Positions 37,787-46,993 of a stretch of DNA of 64,000 bases are shown one piece after another. The notes beneath the pieces are model-generated. The model saw only the letters and a program-made list of their open reading frames with translations, ran no database searches and was not told where the DNA came from. The DNA is from Thermoplasmatales archaeon. Lineage in GTDB: Archaea; Thermoplasmatota; Thermoplasmata; Thermoplasmatales; Thermoplasmataceae. The stretch covers positions 791,966 to 855,965 of the forward strand of contig CP060531.1 in NCBI GenBank assembly GCA_016806715.1, in the 5' to 3' direction. A program made the translations under genes and the position numbers. Within the stretch, counting starts at the first letter, position 1. Every line of letters begins with the position of its first letter.

Positions 37787-39082
37787 TCAGATTAGTTTTT
37801 TAGAATAGAATTTATCGAGAGCGTCGTATCTGACGTTAGAAGAAAACGGGTTCACAATTACCAGCTTATCTCTCATTGTCCCAAGGTTTCTTCCCATTGA
37901 AATTTCAGGCAGGTGATTGGTAACAAACTCTTCAATGCTCTCCGGCTCTGCCCTCACATCTGCATATATTCTGTCCCCCTTCACGTATGGACCTCTTTCC
38001 GAGATTCCCCTGTATTTTCTTATAAAGTCCAGGACATTATCTGAATCGGCCGGAGGGCCGGTCCTCTGCCTTATAACAGGACTGGCAGCCCTCGTGCATT
38101 CAATCACTATCTGCACATCCCCATCTATGCTGATTTCAGAGGATACCGGGCCGAAACCGCCTGAATCCAGGATATCCATAAGTGCATTCCTGAACTTGAC
38201 AGCCTGAGGGTAAATGATATCATCCACCACGTGTGGCCTGGGCAGGCTGAATAACCTTATTGCGGTTCCACGATCCCTGTAATCAGGTTTCGGATTCGGT
38301 GGATGAGGGTCCAGGAACGCCTCTGATGGTTCTGAAACGAAGAGTTTTGATGCAACCTTCATTATTGAAAATGTCTCCAAACTGACCGCAGCAGCAGCAT
38401 TTCTGTCGCTGTCAACCGGGTCAGCTATGACAACCGGCGCATCAGGCAGGTTGTCTCTGGTTATGTTTCCAATTATCAGTTTGCCTGAGAGGCGGGCGAA
38501 CTTGCTGACAACATTCTCAAAACTTTCAAATTTCCATATAAGGAGTTCGCAGATGTATCCCGAAAACCCTGACACCCTGATCTCGGATCCGTAGATCCCG
38601 AAGTGCTTCATGAACAGCTTGAGGAGTATGACCTGGTCCCTCATTCCCTCAGTGAGATTCTTCAGGATAAATTCGGTATGAAGAGGAGTACGGTCAACGG
38701 AACTTACCTTCTTTTCCCCGGGCTCGAGGCGATAACTGGGAACGAGATCGATCTTATACCCGTCTAATTCCCCGGTTACATAAGGATGTTCGGCATATTT
38801 TTCAATGCCCTGTGCAAGCATAGCCCGGCCAATCCTGACACCGATCTTCTCCATGTCACGTTTTTCGTATTTTTTTGAGAACGTAACGAAGATGTCAATG
38901 TCCCCGGACTTCATGTTGGTTCCCTTTGCCACGGACCCAACTAGCACAGGGTCAGCGTCTATAGCTTTCTCTGAACAGTATTCCCTGATTCTGCCGGTTA
39001 TGTCTGCAACAATCGAGTTTATTCTTTCCTTTTCATTATTGTCCGGTTTGTATCTCTGGAGTATCTTCCCGTAATCTATCAT
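37787..39082 (-). CDS. cca: CCA-adding tRNA nucleotidyltransferase, archaeal class I
   Basis: 431 residues. The nucleotidyltransferase signature GSVAKGTNMKSGDIDIF near residue 48 has the two metal Asps, with the third carboxylate in KIDLVPSY near 110. Archaeal class I enzymes, which add CCA to tRNA 3' ends, have this layout and length. Consistent with need, neither tRNA in the window encodes CCA. It starts inside the end of nac (ATGA, 39079-39082), so the two are coupled. The stop abuts the end of the SAMP gene by one base. Confidence 0.9.
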   Translation of the reverse strand: MIDYGKILQRYKPDNNEKERINSIVADITGRIREYCSEKAIDADPVLVGSVAKGTNMKSGDIDIFVTFSKKYEKRDMEKIGVRIGRAMLAQGIEKYAEHPYVTGELDGYKIDLVPSYRLEPGEKKVSSVDRTPLHTEFILKNLTEGMRDQVILLKLFMKHFGIYGSEIRVSGFSGYICELLIWKFESFENVVSKFARLSGKLIIGNITRDNLPDAPVVIADPVDSDRNAAAAVSLETFSIMKVASKLFVSEPSEAFLDPHPPNPKPDYRDRGTAIRLFSLPRPHVVDDIIYPQAVKFRNALMDILDSGGFGPVSSEISIDGDVQIVIECTRAASPVIRQRTGPPADSDNVLDFIRKYRGISERGPYVKGDRIYADVRAEPESIEEFVTNHLPEISMGRNLGTMRDKLVIVNPFSSNVRYDALDKFYSKKLI

Positions 39083-39444
39083 TGGCCGGTCAGATCTATA
39101 ATGGCCTGGGCCGGCTGTCCGTTGGCCTTCTTGAGAGCCTCAATGGCTTTATCTTTGCTGACGCCAGTCTGGTCGATGACCAGTTTAAGGTCATCCTCGT
39201 TGTACTGGGGAGTTGCTGCTTCCTTTTCTGTGCTTGATTTTGGCACCTCCTTCATCGTGCCGACAATCTGGAATGTCTTTTCCCCCCTTGCCTCTATCAT
39301 CATAACCTGTGCATTGGATATCACATAATCCTTTGTCGTTCCCTTGAGTATAACAGTTTTTACATCAGGCATTTCGTCTGACTTGATGCCCATCTGTGCC
39401 ATCATTCTCTTCATTTCCCTGGAATTCATCTTGCCTGGAATCAT
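39079..39444 (-). CDS. nac: Nascent polypeptide-associated complex protein
   Basis: 121 residues. N-terminus MIPGKMNSREMKRMMAQMG, then the NAC beta-barrel domain (residues about 28-75) and a C-terminal UBA domain (about 85-121: EDDLKLVIDQTGVSKDKA, then ALKKANGQPAQAI). It matches archaeal NAC, a homodimer that binds nascent chains at the ribosome. It is first in a coupled pair with cca. Confidence 0.95.
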   Translation of the reverse strand: MIPGKMNSREMKRMMAQMGIKSDEMPDVKTVILKGTTKDYVISNAQVMMIEARGEKTFQIVGTMKEVPKSSTEKEAATPQYNEDDLKLVIDQTGVSKDKAIEALKKANGQPAQAIIDLTGQ

Positions 39445-39548
39445 GATAGAAAACTAATTGCGAATGAGGATAAATAAATTTCACACTCTATTATGACTTT
39501 AGCCGCATAAGAGGAAAATAAATAAACCTCAGGTATATAGAGGTTGAA

Positions 39549-39621
39549 GCCTTGATAGCTCAGTTGGGAGAGCACCAGACTGAAGATCTGGGGGTCGCTG
39601 GTTCAATCCCGGCTCAAGGCA
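39549..39621 (+). tRNA. tRNA-Phe (anticodon GAA)
   Basis: Acceptor stem GCCTTGA (39549-39555) pairs with TCAAGGC (39614-39620), discriminator A 39621. Anticodon loop ACTGAAGAT gives GAA, Phe. D-loop and T-loop (GGTTCAATCC) are standard. No intron, no encoded CCA. An A/T-rich stretch at 39515-39530 (ATAAATAAAC) may be its TATA box. Confidence 0.95.
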
Positions 39622-40058
39622 TGTATTATCCGGTGTGAATCTGCAACTGAGAGGAACGCTATTTGACTCTGAATTGAAAGTTTTCACACTGCTAATTTTT
39701 TCATGAACTTATTCTTTCAATCTCCGTATCCATCCACTTTTGATTCCTACAATTGACTTGAGTAATCATAGAACTATGACAGGTACGCACTAGCCTCGCC
39801 GGCTTTTTCACTCTGCGGTTCTCATCTATGTGGAAACCTGTTTCCAGTGAATGCAGGAACCTTCTGCCACCCACATTGGATGAATACCCGTGTACCGGGA
39901 GCATGCCCGATGCTTCTGGAACAGGAAGAACCGGGATGGTGCAGATCCTCGGCTTGACCTTGCATAAAATTCTATCAGTCTTAGAGAAATATTATTTCTC
40001 ATTAGCCAAATACCAAAAAGATCTTCCCGCAGCGACTGGCTTGCTTATACAGTGAATT
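39622..40058. other. Gap after tRNA-Phe
   Basis: About 440 bases with no supported gene. A minus-strand frame 39701-39904 (67 codons; SNVGGRRFLHSLETGFHI) has the look of a transposase scrap but no catalytic residues, and a plus-strand frame 39828-40055 overlaps it. The HTH_10 gene ends at 40059. Confidence 0.3.
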
Positions 40059-40706
40059 TCAGCCAAAAATTGTCTGCATAATCTTCTTCTCCGCGTTCCT
40101 CATGTGATACAGTAAAGTCGGCTTTGAAAGATTATATTCCCGCTTCATTAGATCGAGGTCGTACATCCTCGGCCATTCAAAAAAGCCACGTTTGTATGCA
40201 GCTTTTATGAGATTCTTCTCTGTGTCCGTAAGATTTACGGTACCCAGGACTCCCCATCTCTTCGTTACATCCATTACCAGCTCACCTCCACTGACCTTAT
40301 CAAAGAAAAAGTTCTCTAAATGACTTCCTGCCTCAAGCGACTCCTCAAGCCTTGAGGGAGCGCTGTCTGTAAGAGACATGAAATCCAGGACTTCTACCCC
40401 AACCCTGGCAATTGTGGGAAAAGACGGGATTGAGCCACTTTCTACTATCGCCTGCATTAGTCCATGGCCCCGTTTTATTCCCTGAATCAAGACTATCCCG
40501 CTATCAGAGTGTATTTTATATGATTCAAAATCCCTTGTAAGGAGTGGTTCAACTTCCTCCTGATTCTTTGATTTCACAATGGAAAACACGTAATTCCTGT
40601 TTTTACCGAGGGGGCAGACAGAAACGGTTATCACAGTCTCGTCGAGCGCTCCTGCTACACTTGCCAAGCTACACTCGCTCTTCACCGTGAAGCTACCGGT
40701 AATCAT
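40059..40706 (-). CDS. HTH_10-type regulator, probably of the tricarboxylate island
   Basis: 215 residues. The C-terminal HTH_10 domain runs from about residue 158 (LTDTEKNLIKAAYKRGFF, then LDLMKREYNLSKPTLLYHMRNAEKKI). The N-terminal part is an uncharacterised sensor. It sits about 150 bases downstream of the CoA-transferase gene, at the edge of the organic-acid cluster, so it is a candidate regulator of that cluster. Position is the only evidence for this. Confidence 0.75.
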   Translation of the reverse strand: MITGSFTVKSECSLASVAGALDETVITVSVCPLGKNRNYVFSIVKSKNQEEVEPLLTRDFESYKIHSDSGIVLIQGIKRGHGLMQAIVESGSIPSFPTIARVGVEVLDFMSLTDSAPSRLEESLEAGSHLENFFFDKVSGGELVMDVTKRWGVLGTVNLTDTEKNLIKAAYKRGFFEWPRMYDLDLMKREYNLSKPTLLYHMRNAEKKIMQTIFG

Positions 40707-40854
40707 TTAGATTGTATATTTACGTGAATCTTTATTAATGTTTCCAACCGGTCTTTACGGAAATCGCAACAGATCGATACTTTCGGAGTTTTATCATGAT
40801 TATTCTAACAACACCACATTCTGCAAAGAATGGGGGTCATGGCCAACACTTTGT

Positions 40855-42036
40855 CTAATGCAATGTGGAGACCTGGTCTGTAACATTTGATCCTGCAGAT
40901 GAGATGGTCTTGCTATCGATCAACTGAGCGATCTCCTGATCTGAATACCCTAGTTCCTTCATTATTTCCAGCGTGTCCTGCCCGAGTATGGGAGGATTTC
41001 CGCAATTCGTCCCGCCCCCGGGAATGGCAGGTACCATCAGTTCCTTCCCGAAATAAGTCTCACTGACAAGATTGCGCTCAGCCTGTTCGTCGGATAACAG
41101 GTCCCAGGGAGTCTTCAATTCTGAATAGGCAATGTTGTTTGTCTGTAGAATGTTTATCAGTTCCTCTCTCTTCATCATTATGGTCTTTTCCTGTATCAGG
41201 GAATGCAGTTCCTCTCTCCTGATAAAGCGTCCCTCGTTCTTCTCAAGATCCGGGCTGTCACACAGACCAAGCCGCATCTCCCTGCAAAAAATCTTCCACT
41301 GGGAGTCTGTAGTCACTGCAATGAAAACCTTTTTGCCGTCGCTGGTGTCGAAGAAATCATAAATTGCCCAAGCAAATCCTTCCTCATTCAAGGGCTTTAA
41401 TGCCCTACGATTGAGCTGATACGTTGCGATATGCTGGCCCATGAAGAACATGGCAGTTTCAAACAGGCCTATGTCTATGAACCTGCCTTTCCCGGTCTTC
41501 TGCCTTTCAAGGAGTGCGTTGAGCGCCTGTATTACCCCGAACATGGCTGCGCCCATGTCAATCATGGAACCACCAACCCTCATTGGTTTATTCGTAAGGC
41601 CCGTCATATAGGCAACTCCGCTGTGTATCTCGATAGGATAGTCAAGTGACTTTCTCTTTTCCATTGGTCCCGCCCCATAGCCCTTTATCGACAGGTATAT
41701 CAGCTTACCATTCAGTGACGATAATTCCTGGTAAGACAGGTGCATTCTTTGCATCGCACCATATCCGAGGTTATCTATGACAATGTCAGAATCCCTGATA
41801 AGCTTCAGGAAAATTTCTCTTCCCTCGGGATTCCCTAGGTCAAGAGCCATGCTCTTCTTGTTCCGGTTATAGAAAGGAAAAGCGCCAGCACTTGATTCTG
41901 TCAGCCTGCGCGCTATATCCCCCTCGCCTGGCTTCTCTATTTTTATAACTTCATACCCGAGTTCCGAGAACAACAAACCAGCTGAAGGCCCGGCAACGAT
42001 ATGCCCGATTTCAATGACTCTTACCAATAATTTCAC
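40855..42036 (-). CDS. Family III CoA-transferase (CaiB/BaiF type)
   Basis: 393 residues. The family III start VRVIEIGHIVAGPSAG and following EKPGEGD are typical. The catalytic Asp is expected in RFIDIGLFETAMF near residue 190. These enzymes move CoA between carboxylates. The ATG 42036 lies 26 bases inside the preceding DRE-TIM gene; a TTG at 42027 is an alternative. Coupled to that gene, so it presumably activates the substrate or product of the same pathway. Candidates such as citramalate, itaconate or a tricarboxylate are inference only. Confidence 0.85.
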   Translation of the reverse strand: MKLLVRVIEIGHIVAGPSAGLLFSELGYEVIKIEKPGEGDIARRLTESSAGAFPFYNRNKKSMALDLGNPEGREIFLKLIRDSDIVIDNLGYGAMQRMHLSYQELSSLNGKLIYLSIKGYGAGPMEKRKSLDYPIEIHSGVAYMTGLTNKPMRVGGSMIDMGAAMFGVIQALNALLERQKTGKGRFIDIGLFETAMFFMGQHIATYQLNRRALKPLNEEGFAWAIYDFFDTSDGKKVFIAVTTDSQWKIFCREMRLGLCDSPDLEKNEGRFIRREELHSLIQEKTIMMKREELINILQTNNIAYSELKTPWDLLSDEQAERNLVSETYFGKELMVPAIPGGGTNCGNPPILGQDTLEIMKELGYSDQEIAQLIDSKTISSAGSNVTDQVSTLH

Positions 42037-43060
42037 CTGCCATTTTTATGATTTCATCACTTGTTACACATTTTCCCGTTTCTGCTGACCGGTTCTTTAC
42101 GGCCATTAGAACATCCCTGACAATCATATCATCCGACTGCATATTAGAGGATTCAAGCACTCTTTTTATCATTGATTTTCCGGCATAAACATTGAAGCTC
42201 ATTCCGCCAGCGGAAAAGACGTCTGAATAAGCTACGTGTGTTCCCGCGGTGTTTGTAATAGTGTTTTCGCCTACTGCAGGAAAATTTCGTGCAAAAAATC
42301 CCGGTCCTGCTTTGCTCAATATCACGTCAAGGATTTTACTGTAGACATGTTTGAGCTCATTTCTATCTATCCCGGTAGATATGCCTTCGGACTCAAGAAT
42401 GCCGGAGAAGGATGCCAGATCGGTAATGCCGTTTCGTTCGCCTATACCATAAACGGTTGCATCGACGTGATCTGCCCCCCCTTCCAGGGCCGCATATGCA
42501 TTTGCAATCGCTCCACCCAGGTCGTTGTGGCAGTGCGTCTCTATTTCAACATCAAGGGAGGCTTTTGCTTCCGTAAATAATGCCCTAATCTTCCTCGGTG
42601 AACCGATGCCCGTGGTGTCAGGAAGTTGAACAATGTCTGCTCCTGCTTCTGATACAAGCTTTGCCATCTTGATCACGTCCTTGATATCGTTCTTCATCAC
42701 ATCGACAACGGCCACTTCCACGATTCTGCCTTTGGTAGAAGCGTATCTTACTGAATCCAGAACCTCGTCCATTCTTTCCATCCTGAATGGGAGATGAAGA
42801 GCTATGTTTGAACCGGTCTCGTATATTGCGTCAACATCATTCCTGATAGCCCGGCCAAGAGCAAAGGTTTCCGGAAATATGTGTTCCTTTACGATCTTCT
42901 CTGTAGCCTGTTTTTCCGAGATGTGGGCAGGTGGATAAGCAACCAGCGCCCTCTTGATTCCGCATTTCCTGATAGCCCTGGCAATCTGGATCTTTTCCTC
43001 GACTGTAAAGGCAATGCCCGGAGCCTGCATGCCTTCACGAAGAGTATCGTCAGTAATCAT
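42011..43060 (-). CDS. DRE-TIM metallolyase-family enzyme (HMG-CoA lyase / LeuA-like)
   Basis: 349 residues. It begins almost immediately with DDTLREGMQAPG, the DRE signature (Asp, Arg, Glu), and has the metal pair in THCHNDLGG near residue 180 and GIGERNG near 210. The superfamily covers HMG-CoA lyase, isopropylmalate/citramalate/homocitrate synthases and related aldolases. The protein is shorter than isopropylmalate synthases with their C-terminal regulatory domain. Paired with a CoA-transferase, a lyase on a CoA-activated acid is plausible. Divergent from tcuA, with an 89-base shared promoter region. Confidence 0.8.
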   Translation of the reverse strand: MITDDTLREGMQAPGIAFTVEEKIQIARAIRKCGIKRALVAYPPAHISEKQATEKIVKEHIFPETFALGRAIRNDVDAIYETGSNIALHLPFRMERMDEVLDSVRYASTKGRIVEVAVVDVMKNDIKDVIKMAKLVSEAGADIVQLPDTTGIGSPRKIRALFTEAKASLDVEIETHCHNDLGGAIANAYAALEGGADHVDATVYGIGERNGITDLASFSGILESEGISTGIDRNELKHVYSKILDVILSKAGPGFFARNFPAVGENTITNTAGTHVAYSDVFSAGGMSFNVYAGKSMIKRVLESSNMQSDDMIVRDVLMAVKNRSAETGKCVTSDEIIKMAGEIIGKSH

Positions 43061-43149
43061 GACTGGTTATTCTCTGCAAATATTATAACCATTAATCTAA
43101 CCAGTTAGAAACAGCTTGGTATAGTTGTAAGCCATGATGTATCATTGAG

Positions 43150-44550
43150 ATGACAGGTAAGCCAGTAAGAAAGTATGATGTCCTTGTTATCGGCGGTGGA
43201 AATGCAGGATTGTGTGCTGCTTTGAGTGCAGCCAAACATTCAGGAAAAGTCCTGCTGATTGAGTCTGCCCATAAGAACGAAAGAGGTGGCAACACAAAAT
43301 ACACCAGGGACATCAGGTATGCCCACAATCCGGACGCTTATTCCGCGGGATCATATTCCGATGAAGAGTTTGTGGAGGATGTTGTCAGGGTAACGCACAA
43401 CAAAACAAATCAAGGTCTGCTGAAAAAAGTAATCGCTGAATCATGGAACATACCTGCATGGCTGGAAGATCATGACGTTATTATCCATAAGGCACTGAAG
43501 GGAACGCTCCATCTTGGAAGAACAAACCTTTTCATGCTTGGCGGCGGAAAGGCCATGATAAACAGCTACTACGATGCTGCTGAGAAGGAAGGGGTAGAGA
43601 TACGCTACGAGACCAGATGCTCCAAGCTCGAGTTGGATGGAAAGAGGGTTTTCGCTGCTGAAATTCATGGCCGGGATGGAAAGGAGACCATTGAAGTGGG
43701 TTCTGTAGTTGTAGCTTCAGGAGGATTTGAAGCAAATCTTGACTGGCTCGGGGAATACTGGGGGGATGCAGCTAAGAATTTCATCGTCAGGGGTTCAAGG
43801 CAAAACACAGGCGACATGCTCAGGATGCTCGTAGGGTTTGGCGCCAGAACGGTCGGAGACCTGAGCCAGTTCCACAGCGTAGCTGTGGATGCCAGATCAC
43901 CGAAATATGATGGTGGCATCGTCACCAGGATAGATTCCATTCCCTTCGGCATAACGGTTAACAAGAGCGGGAAAAGGTTCTATGACGAGGGCGAGGACTT
44001 ATGGCCAAAAAGATATGCCATATGGGGAAGACTGATTGCGGAGCAACCGGATCAGGAAGCCTATTCCATAATCGATTCAAAGGCCAGGGATCTTTTCCTC
44101 CCCACCGTGTTTGAACCAGAAGTAGGAGAAAGTATAACCGAACTCGCCGCAAAGCTTGGCCTGAACCCGGATACTCTCTCAGAAACCGTGCGCGAATACA
44201 ACAACTCTGCATCCGGGAATTGCACATTTGACCCTGGATCACTGGATGACTGCAAGACTTCCAGCCTGGAAATTCCCAAGAGCCATTGGGCAAGGGCGAT
44301 AGATACACCACCATACTACGGATATCCATTCAGGCCCGGAATTACTTTCACTTATTTCGGTGTAATGGTAAATGAAATGGGGCAGGTTATCTCCAACAAC
44401 GGTACACCGTTCGGGAATCTCTTTGCTGCGGGGGAAATAATGTCTGGAAACATCCTTTCCGAGGGTTATCTTGCAGGCTTTGGACTCACTATTGGCACTG
44501 TATTTGGGGTCACTGCCGGAAGGGAGGCCGCTGCCTATGCCGGAAAGTGA
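43150..44550 (+). CDS. tcuA: FAD-dependent tricarballylate dehydrogenase-like flavoprotein
   Basis: 466 residues with the dinucleotide fold VLVIGGGNAGLCAALSAA near residue 13, GGNTKYTRDIRYAHN near 50 and a C-terminal SGNILSEGYLAGFGLT segment that binds FAD. This is the succinate-dehydrogenase/fumarate-reductase flavoprotein group and it most resembles TcuA, which oxidises tricarballylate to cis-aconitate. The TcuB-like partner follows with an overlap of 14 bases. The aconitase-like pair downstream would take cis-aconitate further, supporting the assignment. Other tricarboxylate-like substrates are possible. Confidence 0.75.
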   Translation: MTGKPVRKYDVLVIGGGNAGLCAALSAAKHSGKVLLIESAHKNERGGNTKYTRDIRYAHNPDAYSAGSYSDEEFVEDVVRVTHNKTNQGLLKKVIAESWNIPAWLEDHDVIIHKALKGTLHLGRTNLFMLGGGKAMINSYYDAAEKEGVEIRYETRCSKLELDGKRVFAAEIHGRDGKETIEVGSVVVASGGFEANLDWLGEYWGDAAKNFIVRGSRQNTGDMLRMLVGFGARTVGDLSQFHSVAVDARSPKYDGGIVTRIDSIPFGITVNKSGKRFYDEGEDLWPKRYAIWGRLIAEQPDQEAYSIIDSKARDLFLPTVFEPEVGESITELAAKLGLNPDTLSETVREYNNSASGNCTFDPGSLDDCKTSSLEIPKSHWARAIDTPPYYGYPFRPGITFTYFGVMVNEMGQVISNNGTPFGNLFAAGEIMSGNILSEGYLAGFGLTIGTVFGVTAGREAAAYAGK

Positions 44551-45673
44551 GGAAAAAGCTGAAATGGATTATGAAAGCCTGATCACGGAGGCATCAAGAC
44601 AACTGAACATATGCAATGCCTGCAGATATTGTGAAGGTTTCTGCCCGGTATGGGACGTGATAGAATACAGGAAAAAATTCGGGCGCAGTGACGTGGAATA
44701 TATAGCAAATTTATGCCATGACTGCGGACAGTGTTTCGACGTTTGCCCGTTCACGCCGCCAAACAAGTTCTCCGTAAACATCCCGGCCGTCCTCAGTGAA
44801 GTAAGAACGCAGACCTACAAAGAGTATACCGTTCCCGGAACTGCATCTGTACTCTTTGAAAAGCAGGCCGCCCTTCCCGTGATAGCATTTGCAACGTCAT
44901 TCATCACTTTACTTGTGGTATACTTTCTTACCGGGAGCTCAACACGCTTATTTTATGCCATCTCCGGCCCAGGATCGTTCTACGATATAATTCCTAACGT
45001 AATTCTCGATGTGGCTGGATTATTGCTGGCGTTTTTCATAGTGTTAGTCTGGATCGCTTCCGGTTTAAAGTTCATCAGATCGGTCAACGGATCTGGGAGC
45101 ATACGACCATCGGATTATCTGGCCGCGGCATCCGATTCCTTCGGAGAAAGATGGTTCAAGGGCGGAGGAGCCGGATGCAATTATCCGGACAGGGAGGCGA
45201 GAGGCTCGTACAAAAAACTTGCCGTGCACTCGCTGGTTCTGTACGGCTTCCTGCTCGATCTTCTAGCGACCATGTCTGCCTTTGTAGAGCAGGATTTCAT
45301 GCATATTTTACCCCCTTATCCATTAATCAGTGTTCCAGTTTTATCCGGGCTTGTCGGGGGAATCATGATAATAGTGGGCGTAGTGCTGTTCTTAATATAC
45401 GACAAATTGGGAACAGGTTTCAGGAAGAAGGGAATGAAAAAAATGGATTCAGCGTTCCTCATTACGCTTTCTCTTACAGCATTTACCGGAATCCTTCTTT
45501 TTTCCATGAGAGGCACTAATCTTATGGGGTCACTGCTGCTGATTCATCTTTCGGTTGTTGCAGTGCTTTTTGTGACTGCTCCATACGGCAAGTTTGTGCA
45601 TCTGGTTTACCGTTATCTGTCAATCGCAAAGTACAGGCAGGAGAAAAGAGTATACGAGGGCAGGAACATATGA
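44537..45673 (+). CDS. tcuB: TcuB-like Fe-S/membrane electron-transfer subunit
   Basis: 378 residues from ATG 44537, inside the end of tcuA. The N-terminal ferredoxin-like part has two cluster motifs, CNACRYCEGFCP and CHDCGQCFDVCP. The rest has about six hydrophobic segments (from residue 110). Membrane His residues (AVHSLVLYG, LLIHLSVVAV, GKFVHLVYR) may bind heme, as in the TcuB/CitB family that reoxidises TcuA and feeds electrons to quinone. Translationally coupled to tcuA. Confidence 0.8.
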   Translation: MPESEEKAEMDYESLITEASRQLNICNACRYCEGFCPVWDVIEYRKKFGRSDVEYIANLCHDCGQCFDVCPFTPPNKFSVNIPAVLSEVRTQTYKEYTVPGTASVLFEKQAALPVIAFATSFITLLVVYFLTGSSTRLFYAISGPGSFYDIIPNVILDVAGLLLAFFIVLVWIASGLKFIRSVNGSGSIRPSDYLAAASDSFGERWFKGGGAGCNYPDREARGSYKKLAVHSLVLYGFLLDLLATMSAFVEQDFMHILPPYPLISVPVLSGLVGGIMIIVGVVLFLIYDKLGTGFRKKGMKKMDSAFLITLSLTAFTGILLFSMRGTNLMGSLLLIHLSVVAVLFVTAPYGKFVHLVYRYLSIAKYRQEKRVYEGRNI

Positions 45674-45739
45674 GAAGAGCAAAACTCATTAAAGGTGTAT
45701 TGCAATCATTTAACCACGGATAGCCTGAATGGTGCTGGT

Positions 45740-46993
45740 ATGAAAGGAAAAACAGTTGCTGAAAAAATATTCTCTAATGCATCCGGTAAGGATGTGATGG
45801 CCGGAGACTATGTGTGGGCATCACCAGACTTAATATATATCCACGATGTCCTTGGTCCGCTGACAATCAGTTCCCTGAACAGGATGGGAGTTGCAAGACC
45901 GGCTTTCAGGGGGAAGACCATATTTGTCTTTGATCACATCTTCCCTCCAAAGGATTCTGCAAGCGCCAACAACATACTCCTGATGAAAAAGTTCGCTTCA
46001 GGTCTTGATATAGAAACTATAAGGGAGGGAGATGGCATTGAACATACCCTCCTTGTTGAGAAGGGCATTATCCGGCCCGGAATGTTTGTAATTGGCAGTG
46101 ATTCACATACCGTCACGGCAGGAGGTGTTGGCGCAATGGGAGTGGGCATGGGATCGACGGATATAGCTGCGACACTGGCTCTGGGCCAGAACTGGTTTAT
46201 GGTTCCAGAATCCATGCGAATAATCCTGGACGGGGAGTTAAGGAAACACATCTCAGGCAAGGACATTATCCTGGAAATCCTCAGGATTGTCGGTGCGGAT
46301 GGCGCAAACTACAGGTCCATGGAGTTTTCCGGACCGGCATTGAAACATATTGGTGTAGATAAAAGGCTGGCAATATCAAATATGACCGTTGAAGGGGGAG
46401 CTAAATGCGGAATTGTTGTCCCCGATGAAATGGTCGAAAAGCACTACAAGGCTATGGGCATCGACCCAGAGTTGGTCCTTCCTGATGCGGGTGCAAAATA
46501 TGAAAGCGAGATCAGGCTGGAACTCTCAGACCTCACGCCAAAAATTTCCATGCCTTATTCCCCGGCAAATGTACATGAATTGAAGGATGCAATCGGGACA
46601 AGAATAGATGTGGCCTATCTTGGGAACTGTGCCAACGGAACAATCGGTGATCTAAGGGAGGCTGCGGAGATACTGAAAGGCAGGGAAGTATCAGCAAAAA
46701 CCAAACTGTTCATAGTTCCAGCCACTCGCAAGATCTTTCAACAGGCTCTGGCTGAGGGGATAATAAAGATATTCAGCGATGCCGGTGCGATTATAGCACC
46801 GTCCACGTGCGGCGCCTGCGCAGGTCTGCATATGGGAGTGCTGGGGAAAGGGGAGACAGCGATAACAAACACAAACAGGAATTTCCGTGGACGGATGGGG
46901 GATCCGGACAGCAGAGTATTCCTTGCAAATTCATATGTAGTCGCGGCTTCAGCAGTGTGCGGAGAAATTGTTGACCCGGAGGAATCTGTTTGA
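45740..46993 (+). CDS. Aconitase-family dehydratase large subunit (LeuC/HacA type)
   Basis: 417 residues from ATG 45740 (an earlier in-frame start adds 15 unsupported residues). Fe-S ligands: Cys in YLGNCANGTIGD near residue 298, and CGAC in PSTCGACAGL near 358-361. Other marks: GSDSHTVTAGGVGAMG near 130 and the SNMTVEGGAKCGIV block. This is the large subunit of 3-isopropylmalate/homoaconitase-type enzymes, which isomerise a hydroxy tricarboxylate through a cis-alkene. The small subunit follows with a 4-base overlap. Placement after tcuAB suggests conversion of cis-aconitate or an analogue; leucine synthesis is less likely as no other leu gene is near. Confidence 0.85.
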   Translation: MKGKTVAEKIFSNASGKDVMAGDYVWASPDLIYIHDVLGPLTISSLNRMGVARPAFRGKTIFVFDHIFPPKDSASANNILLMKKFASGLDIETIREGDGIEHTLLVEKGIIRPGMFVIGSDSHTVTAGGVGAMGVGMGSTDIAATLALGQNWFMVPESMRIILDGELRKHISGKDIILEILRIVGADGANYRSMEFSGPALKHIGVDKRLAISNMTVEGGAKCGIVVPDEMVEKHYKAMGIDPELVLPDAGAKYESEIRLELSDLTPKISMPYSPANVHELKDAIGTRIDVAYLGNCANGTIGDLREAAEILKGREVSAKTKLFIVPATRKIFQQALAEGIIKIFSDAGAIIAPSTCGACAGLHMGVLGKGETAITNTNRNFRGRMGDPDSRVFLANSYVVAASAVCGEIVDPEESV

